Assembly: GCA_023135015.1 (NCBI GenBank)
Contig: JAGLTZ010000130.1
Coordinates: forward strand, 1 to 10,146
Direction of reading: 5' to 3'
Origin: Candidatus Latescibacterota bacterium
GTDB lineage: Bacteria; Blakebacterota; Blakebacteria; Blakebacterales; Blakebacteraceae
Length of the DNA stretch: 10,146 nucleotides
A program made the translations under genes and the position numbers. How positions within the stretch are numbered: the first letter of the stretch is position 1; every line of letters starts with the position of its first letter. The notes beneath the pieces were generated by a model that saw nothing but the letters and a program-made list of their open reading frames with translations, was not told the DNA's origin and ran no database searches. Of the stretch, positions 5,510 through 10,146 are shown piece after piece.

Positions 5510-7072
5510 ATGTCTGAGAACCATCAGGACGATTCCACTGCTCCGATCAGGTACGGCTGCTGCATGTCGAAGATATGCAACACGATGAACCGCCGGGATT
5601 TCATGGCAGGGATGGGCGTGGCCGCCGGCGGACTGGCGCTGGGTCCCATGGGATCGACTGCGACGGTATTCGACGCGGGAGCGGAGCACGCACCCGTCCC
5701 ACCGCGGCCCCTGAAGGTCCGGCCGGTGCTGGCTTCCACCCTTTACAGACGCAGGGAGCAGACCAGCTGGCGACCCTGGGGAGGGTTCCATACGCAGCAG
5801 GATATCTCAGACGAACAGCGGCGCATCGGCCGGGAACTGGAGGAGATCGCGTCGGGGTCGGAGTTTCCGCTCAAGATCCTGCCGCTCGTCACCCTGAGCA
5901 GCGCTGAAGAGGCAGCGAGGGTGGCTGCCGGCGATCATGACGTCCTGCTGATGTACGCGGCCAACACATGGCTGGATGTCCTGGAGGCTCTCACGGATCC
6001 ACAGAAGTGGACCATCATGTTCGTTCGGCACAAGTCGGGTCCTGTCTATCTGTGGTACGAGATCGCCCACAACCGCTACCTGCGCAAGACAGTGGATGAG
6101 TATGGACAGCCCGGGGTGGACCACCGGGATGTGGTGGTGGATGAACCGGACGAGATCAGGTGGAGGCTTCGCGCGCTCTCCGGATTGAAGAACACGCTGG
6201 GCAAGAGGGTTGTCACGATCGGCGGGCCGTCAGGGTGGGGTGCAGGCGGGCAGAAGGCGCCGGAGATAACCCGCGATTTCTGGAAGATGGACCTCCACAC
6301 GGTGGAATATCCCGAACTGGGGGAGATGATAAAAGCGGCCCGGCAGGACAACCGGCTGGTGGAGCGTTGCAGGCGGGAGGCCGGTGAGTACCTCTCGCAG
6401 ACCGGCATCTCCCTGGAGACGGACAGGGAGTACGTTGATAACGCCTTCGTACTGACAGAGGTCTTCAGGGAGCTGATGGACCGGGCTCAGACCGACGCCA
6501 TCACCGTGAACCATTGTATGGGCACGATCATACCTATCTCGGAAACCACCGCATGCCTTCCGCTGAGCCTGTTGAACGACTCGGGCTATACAGCGTACTG
6601 CGAGTCGGATTTCGTGGTCATCCCTTCGGGAATCCTGCTGCACCACATCTCCGGTTTACCTGTGTTCCTGAACGATCCCACATATCCACACGATGGAGTG
6701 GTCACTCTGGCGCACTGCACCGCGCCCAGGAAAATGAATGGCACCGATCACGAACCGGCGCGGATAATGACGCACTTCGAATCCGATTACGGCGCGGCCC
6801 CGAAGGTGGAGATGAAGGTGGGGGAGAGAATCACCGTCATCGACCCCGACTTCGACAACAGGCGCTGGCTCGGGTTCGAGGCAGAGATAATCGACAACCC
6901 GTTCCTGGATATCTGCCGCTCACAGATCGACGTGCGCATCAACGGCGACTGCGACAGGCTGATCGCCGAGACCAGGGGCTTCCACTGGATGGTCTCATAC
7001 GGCAACTATCTGAAAGAGATCGGCTACGCCCTCGGCAAGGTCGGGATAGACTGGCTCGACCTGACGGGTTGA
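5510..7072 (+). CDS. Tat-signal protein with L-fucose isomerase-like C-terminal domain
   Basis: A 520-residue protein. A twin-arginine signal NRRDFMAGMGVAAGGLALG (R28, R29) is followed by a small-residue hydrophobic core and alanines, so folded export is likely. The mature part has the FucI/AraA sugar isomerase layout: a mixed alpha/beta N-terminal region with IGGPSGWG (about 237-244), then a domain with AYCESDFVVIPSGILLHHISG. E365 in CESD, D389 in NDP, and H492 in GFHWMVSYGNYL occupy places where isomerase-family proteins carry metal and catalytic residues. Sugar isomerases are cytoplasmic, so an exported relative is unusual; it may act on a periplasmic sugar or do something else. ATG 5510 is chosen for the GGGGGGAG ribosome site (5493-5500); it leaves a long n-region holding three cysteines (17, 18, 23). 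A start at 5585 would give a conventional short Tat n-region but lacks a ribosome site. The gap to the oxoamine synthase is 90 bases. Confidence 0.7.
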   Translation: MSENHQDDSTAPIRYGCCMSKICNTMNRRDFMAGMGVAAGGLALGPMGSTATVFDAGAEHAPVPPRPLKVRPVLASTLYRRREQTSWRPWGGFHTQQDISDEQRRIGRELEEIASGSEFPLKILPLVTLSSAEEAARVAAGDHDVLLMYAANTWLDVLEALTDPQKWTIMFVRHKSGPVYLWYEIAHNRYLRKTVDEYGQPGVDHRDVVVDEPDEIRWRLRALSGLKNTLGKRVVTIGGPSGWGAGGQKAPEITRDFWKMDLHTVEYPELGEMIKAARQDNRLVERCRREAGEYLSQTGISLETDREYVDNAFVLTEVFRELMDRAQTDAITVNHCMGTIIPISETTACLPLSLLNDSGYTAYCESDFVVIPSGILLHHISGLPVFLNDPTYPHDGVVTLAHCTAPRKMNGTDHEPARIMTHFESDYGAAPKVEMKVGERITVIDPDFDNRRWLGFEAEIIDNPFLDICRSQIDVRINGDCDRLIAETRGFHWMVSYGNYLKEIGYALGKVGIDWLDLTG

Positions 7073-7073
7073 T

Positions 7074-9422
7074 TCACTTGTAACCTGCCAACCGGATGGC
7101 TTTTTCCACCTGAACCGCGCCCATGATGAACCCGGCGTTGTTCCGTGCCCAATACTCATTTGTAGCATAGACGTAAGTCCAGCCCCAGACGTCGGTGTCT
7201 ATCAACGGGTAATCGAAGGGGACGTCGGCCATTACGAAGTTCTTCGTGTCCGTATCCCCGAGGTACACCGTTCCCCCCCGTCCGCTGACAATGCCGTTGA
7301 GAACGCCCCCGGGGACGACACCGTCCTGATGCCCTTCAATAAAGCAATAGCGGTGATGGAAACATCCGGGGTCGCGTCCGACTCCTGCCATCATTGAAAC
7401 ATTGGCGGGGTTGAACCCGACGATCCACTGCATCTGGCGCTCCGCCGCCTCCAGGTACTTCGGCTCTCCGAGCAGGATCGAGGCCGTGGCCAGCCCCCAG
7501 GCGAATGTACCGATCCGCCTGTTACCGTGCTCGTATCTCAGGTTCCAGGCAGTTCCGTCCTCCGACTCACCCCCGATCAGGCCGAAATTCGAGAGATGGG
7601 CAAACCCGAGTACATAGTCCGCCCATCGCCGGAAGGCGTTCTCAATTCCTGCTGTCTTCGCCATATCCGCTTCTGATCCGGTATCGTGAAAATGCCCCAG
7701 GAACCGATACAATGCGATGAGATGATTGCCGCATTCGACAACCTGGGAACTCCTCGCCCGGTCACGATAGAAGAACCCCTGTTCGTCCTGAGCTTCCAGG
7801 ATGTTCGAGACCCTGATGCGGGCATCCTCCAGGTATCGCTTATCGTTCCGGACCCGGTAGAGTTCCAGATCTGTCAGAAGCAGTCCTGCCTGAAGATCCA
7901 GGTGGGAGCCACGCCTCTCTTCATACTCCGGCTTCGACAGGTCGACCCCGCACTCGATCTCCCAGACCTCCTCTGATATCGCAAGACACCGATGCGCCAG
8001 TTCCTCATCGTAGGGCATCACCATACGGCCCAGCCGCGCCAGTGCCGCACCGGTCAGGCTTATTCCCGGGCCCTTCGTGCTGTAGGCCAGCGCCTCCTCC
8101 TCGGTGAGGACACGGGGTGGTTCGCATTCCGGGGCTCCCAGCCAGGTACAGACATCCTCCAGGTCCGCCGTGAAGCCGGGGTGGAATACGCCGTCCCAGT
8201 AGCCCTTGCAGATATACCGCCCCTCCCACACGGCCTCATCCAGATACGCTCCCATCCCCAGCCCCTCCACCGGTTCATCCGCAAATTCCTCCTGAAGGGT
8301 CAGGAGGGACCAGATCCCCACCGTTCCAGGTCCTATCCACTTGCCGTAGTCCCCCGCGTCGTGCCACCCGCCGCTCACATCGACCTTCTCGCCATCCTCT
8401 CTGATGATAGCGTCCTCCGTGTGGCAGGCCTCGTGCCAGCCGGGGACCTCGATCCCGCATCGCTGGTAGTAGAACCATCCCGCCGCCTTCTTCGCCAGAT
8501 CGAGGTAGCAGCCCTTCCTTATGACGAAGGAGTTGGAGTCTACGACCTCGATCGTCTCATTCAACTTCAGCCGCACCCTGTACATCCCCTCCGCATGGAA
8601 GCCGGAGAAATCGGCGATGTAGTTATTGCCGCCCCAGATGTGTGTTCCCGCCGGTTCGATCTCACCTGCATAGACCACCGACTGCTGCGCGGGGTGCTGC
8701 CTGTTGAGAGCGCAGTCGATGATCTCGAAGGTACCGGACAACGCCATGTTATTCGCCCATATGACCGCTGTCTTCACGCTCTGTGGATCGTAGCCGCCGT
8801 GGCATAGGATCGGCTGTAAAGTCTTCTGGGCGATAATCTGCCCCTCTCGCAGTCCCGACCAGCTCTCGGTCTGCTGCCGAAGCCACCTTATCGTCCTCGA
8901 CTGCCTGAGCTTGTCCTCGATGGTAAGCTCCCCGCGGTTCCCCAGCTTACGCGAGGTGACATGCATCCGGAGCACCCTCGGGTGATCGGTCACACTCACT
9001 TCGATGTACATCCTCTCGTTCTCGAAAACGTACTCCCTCTCTTGCTCATCCCCCGTCAGCGGGTCGAATGCGATGGGGAGACCGTGGATGAGGAAATACA
9101 CCGGGTCGAAACTCAGCACCGCATCCCTCTCCTTGAAAGTCTCCCCCGACCGCGGCTCGGCCATGAAGGCGATCCTGAGATCGGCGCCCTTCTGGCAGAC
9201 ACGGGCCGAGTATTTCACCCCCTCCAGGTCCAGGTAGATGTTGATGTCATCCCGAACCTCCCAGCTCTCGTCGAAAAGGGATAAGAGGGTGACCTGTTCC
9301 TGCGCTGAACACCCGTTCTGCTCTGCAGTAGCGGTGATGAGCAGGAAGGGCAGGGCCAGGACTAGGGCTATGGTGTTGCTCCCCCTGTGTCTCCTCATGG
9401 CTACGGCCGTCCTTCTGAACAT
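7074..9422 (-). CDS. Secreted glycoside hydrolase family 9 enzyme (endoglucanase-like) with extra N-terminal domain
   Basis: A 782-residue exported GH9 enzyme, expected to cleave beta-1,4-glucan-type polysaccharide by inversion. A basic n-region and hydrophobic core (ALVLALPFLLITATA, about residues 19-33) form a signal peptide, with likely cleavage after ATA. Residues about 40-200 form a region I do not recognise. Residues about 203-303 are the Ig-like CelD_N domain (HGGYDPQSVKTAVIWANN, then YIADFSGFHAEGMYRV). The catalytic barrel follows: YYQRCGIEVPGWHEACHTEDA (in part) near 318-338, the paired aspartates D355 and D358 in GGWHDAGDYGKW, the HHR motif at 689-691, and the general acid E756 in YATNEYW. 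The ATG at 9422 is chosen because GAGGAGGAG sits just upstream; a GTG at 9437 would overlap that site. The end is 1 base from the convergent isomerase-like gene. Specificity (cellulose, mixed-linkage glucan, exo or endo) cannot be read from sequence. Confidence 0.9.
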   Translation of the reverse strand: MFRRTAVAMRRHRGSNTIALVLALPFLLITATAEQNGCSAQEQVTLLSLFDESWEVRDDINIYLDLEGVKYSARVCQKGADLRIAFMAEPRSGETFKERDAVLSFDPVYFLIHGLPIAFDPLTGDEQEREYVFENERMYIEVSVTDHPRVLRMHVTSRKLGNRGELTIEDKLRQSRTIRWLRQQTESWSGLREGQIIAQKTLQPILCHGGYDPQSVKTAVIWANNMALSGTFEIIDCALNRQHPAQQSVVYAGEIEPAGTHIWGGNNYIADFSGFHAEGMYRVRLKLNETIEVVDSNSFVIRKGCYLDLAKKAAGWFYYQRCGIEVPGWHEACHTEDAIIREDGEKVDVSGGWHDAGDYGKWIGPGTVGIWSLLTLQEEFADEPVEGLGMGAYLDEAVWEGRYICKGYWDGVFHPGFTADLEDVCTWLGAPECEPPRVLTEEEALAYSTKGPGISLTGAALARLGRMVMPYDEELAHRCLAISEEVWEIECGVDLSKPEYEERRGSHLDLQAGLLLTDLELYRVRNDKRYLEDARIRVSNILEAQDEQGFFYRDRARSSQVVECGNHLIALYRFLGHFHDTGSEADMAKTAGIENAFRRWADYVLGFAHLSNFGLIGGESEDGTAWNLRYEHGNRRIGTFAWGLATASILLGEPKYLEAAERQMQWIVGFNPANVSMMAGVGRDPGCFHHRYCFIEGHQDGVVPGGVLNGIVSGRGGTVYLGDTDTKNFVMADVPFDYPLIDTDVWGWTYVYATNEYWARNNAGFIMGAVQVEKAIRLAGYK
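7087..7105 (+). terminator. Possible weak intrinsic terminator for the + strand genes
   Basis: GCCA (7087-7090) and TGGC (7097-7100) form a 4-bp stem with a six-base loop, followed at once by TTTTT. It begins 15 bases after the stop of the isomerase-like gene and lies inside the last codons of the convergent GH9 gene. The stem is short, so this may be chance. Confidence 0.25.
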
Positions 9423-9480
9423 CGGGCTCCTCCTCACGTCGTATACTCAGTTCCCTGCCTTCCGGAAACCATGCTGTTGC

Positions 9481-9501
9481 CCGTCCGGTCCCTCCGGATG
9501 G
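9481..9501. repeat. Inverted repeat in the gap between the GHL10 and GH9 genes
   Basis: CCGTCCGG (9481-9488) and CCGGATGG (9494-9501) can pair around a five-base loop, with one G-U pair on the + strand or one mismatch on the - strand. It lies between the GHL10 stop and the GH9 start, without a T-tract on either side, so it is not a convincing terminator; it could be an RNA-processing or attenuation element, or chance in GC-rich DNA. Confidence 0.3.
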
Positions 9502-9513
9502 GGCAGGGGCCGC

Positions 9514-10146
9514 TCATTTCGCGAAGACCGTCGACGCAAGCGCGGTAACGAAGTCGTCATCCAGACTCGTCCCTGAGAAGAAGACCACCCCGTCGGCACC
9601 TTCCTCCCTGGAGATTGTTACCTGAGAGACCACTCCCTCTGGTGTATTGATATTGTGCGATGAGCGGCACGCGATGCCGGCATAGAACAGACATCTCCCC
9701 CCGGCTATCCCTGCCGCCTGTCGGGCGTATTTCCTGAAGGCCTCCATGTTGTTCGTATACAACATGGGACAGAGGATATCGAGCAAGCCCTCCTCAACCC
9801 ACGCCCCCCACTCCTGACCGATCATATAGGCCGCCGATTCGCAATCGGGAAAGACCGCCGCTGAAATGACGATATCCTTCCCCCTGGCTTCGATCAGATT
9901 CCGTATCTCCCTGATGAGTTCCGTCACATGCGCTGCATTCCACCTGATCCATTCTACCCACATGACGCTTCCCGAGTTATGGTGTCTCAGTGCTAGGGGG
10001 TCGCGTCCATATTCTTCCCTGAAGGCGGCGCGTGTGGCGTCGTCGTAGCTGTAACCCTGACGCACGGGGAACCGGATATAGTCCAGATGTATGCCGTCGA
10101 TATCGTATTCCAGCAGCCTGGAGATCCCGCGCAGGATGTACTCTCT
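9514..10146 (-). CDS. GHL10 (DUF187) glycosyl-hydrolase-like protein, C-terminal part (5' end outside window)
   Basis: The frame stays open to the window edge, so only the last 210 or so residues are visible. Just inside the edge the - strand encodes DGIHLDYIRFP (10098 down to 10066), the hallmark of the GHL10/DUF187 family of TIM-barrel glycosidase-like proteins (YngK type). Further family features follow: DIVISAAVFPD, then GQEWGAWVEEGLLDILCPMLYTNN, where the family usually has a tryptophan-rich helix and a PMxYT strand, and a late GADGVVFFSGTSL strand. Members are typically secreted or surface lipoproteins acting on glycans; a few characterised relatives handle peptidoglycan- or amino-sugar-type substrates, but no substrate can be given here. 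A GTG at 10065 looks like a start but is internal, because the DGIHLDYIRFP motif precedes it. The stop is about 90 bases from the GH9 start on the same strand, so the two may share a transcript. Confidence 0.8.
   Translation of the reverse strand, partial: REYILRGISRLLEYDIDGIHLDYIRFPVRQGYSYDDATRAAFREEYGRDPLALRHHNSGSVMWVEWIRWNAAHVTELIREIRNLIEARGKDIVISAAVFPDCESAAYMIGQEWGAWVEEGLLDILCPMLYTNNMEAFRKYARQAAGIAGGRCLFYAGIACRSSHNINTPEGVVSQVTISREEGADGVVFFSGTSLDDDFVTALASTVFAK

Noticed and set aside
7992..8807. Long + strand open frame of 271 codons within the GH9 gene
   Set aside because: It is antisense to the GH9 catalytic region, which has intact motifs, and its translation looks like a reverse-frame shadow.
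10063..10065. GTG at 10065 on the - strand as start of the GHL10 protein
   Set aside because: The same frame upstream encodes DGIHLDYIRFP, a core family motif, so the GTG is an internal valine.

Overview
The window is a gene-dense, GC-rich stretch of bacterial DNA with clear Shine-Dalgarno sites, short intergenic gaps and no RNA genes, CRISPR arrays or transposases that I can see. The gene content (malectin-type carbohydrate-binding protein, a family 9 glycoside hydrolase, a GHL10/DUF187 glycosidase-like protein, and a Tat-exported sugar-isomerase-like protein) suggests a polysaccharide-using, probably uncultured bacterium of the kind found in the PVC/FCB superphyla or Latescibacterota-like lineages. 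This placement is an inference from gene content and is not firm.

Layout. Positions 1-7072 are all on the + strand: the C-terminal part of a malectin-domain protein (1-597); a free-standing AdhE-type CoA-acylating aldehyde dehydrogenase (612-2030); an MFS transporter (2065-3270); holo-ACP synthase (3398-3823); a small acyl carrier protein (3869-4120); a PLP-dependent alpha-oxoamine synthase very close to 2-amino-3-ketobutyrate CoA ligase (4172-5419); and a Tat-signal protein with the C-terminal architecture of the L-fucose isomerase family (5510-7072). Positions 7074-10146 are on the - strand: a secreted GH9 enzyme (7074-9422) and, upstream of it, the C-terminal part of a GHL10 protein (9514-10146) that runs off the window. 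The two blocks converge with a single base between their stop codons.

How the genes may work together. The core of interest is phosphopantetheinyl transferase + carrier protein + alpha-oxoamine synthase. AcpS can convert the ACP to its holo form, and the oxoamine synthase would then condense an amino acid with an acyl thioester. The nearby acylating aldehyde dehydrogenase interconverts aldehydes and acyl-CoA, so it could supply or consume the acyl partner. That would make the cluster a carrier-protein-linked amino-ketone pathway rather than ordinary threonine catabolism; this is inference. An 18-bp direct repeat brackets the MFS gene, which suggests that the transporter was inserted between the aldehyde dehydrogenase and acpS. 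The flanking genes deal with carbohydrate and look functionally separate.
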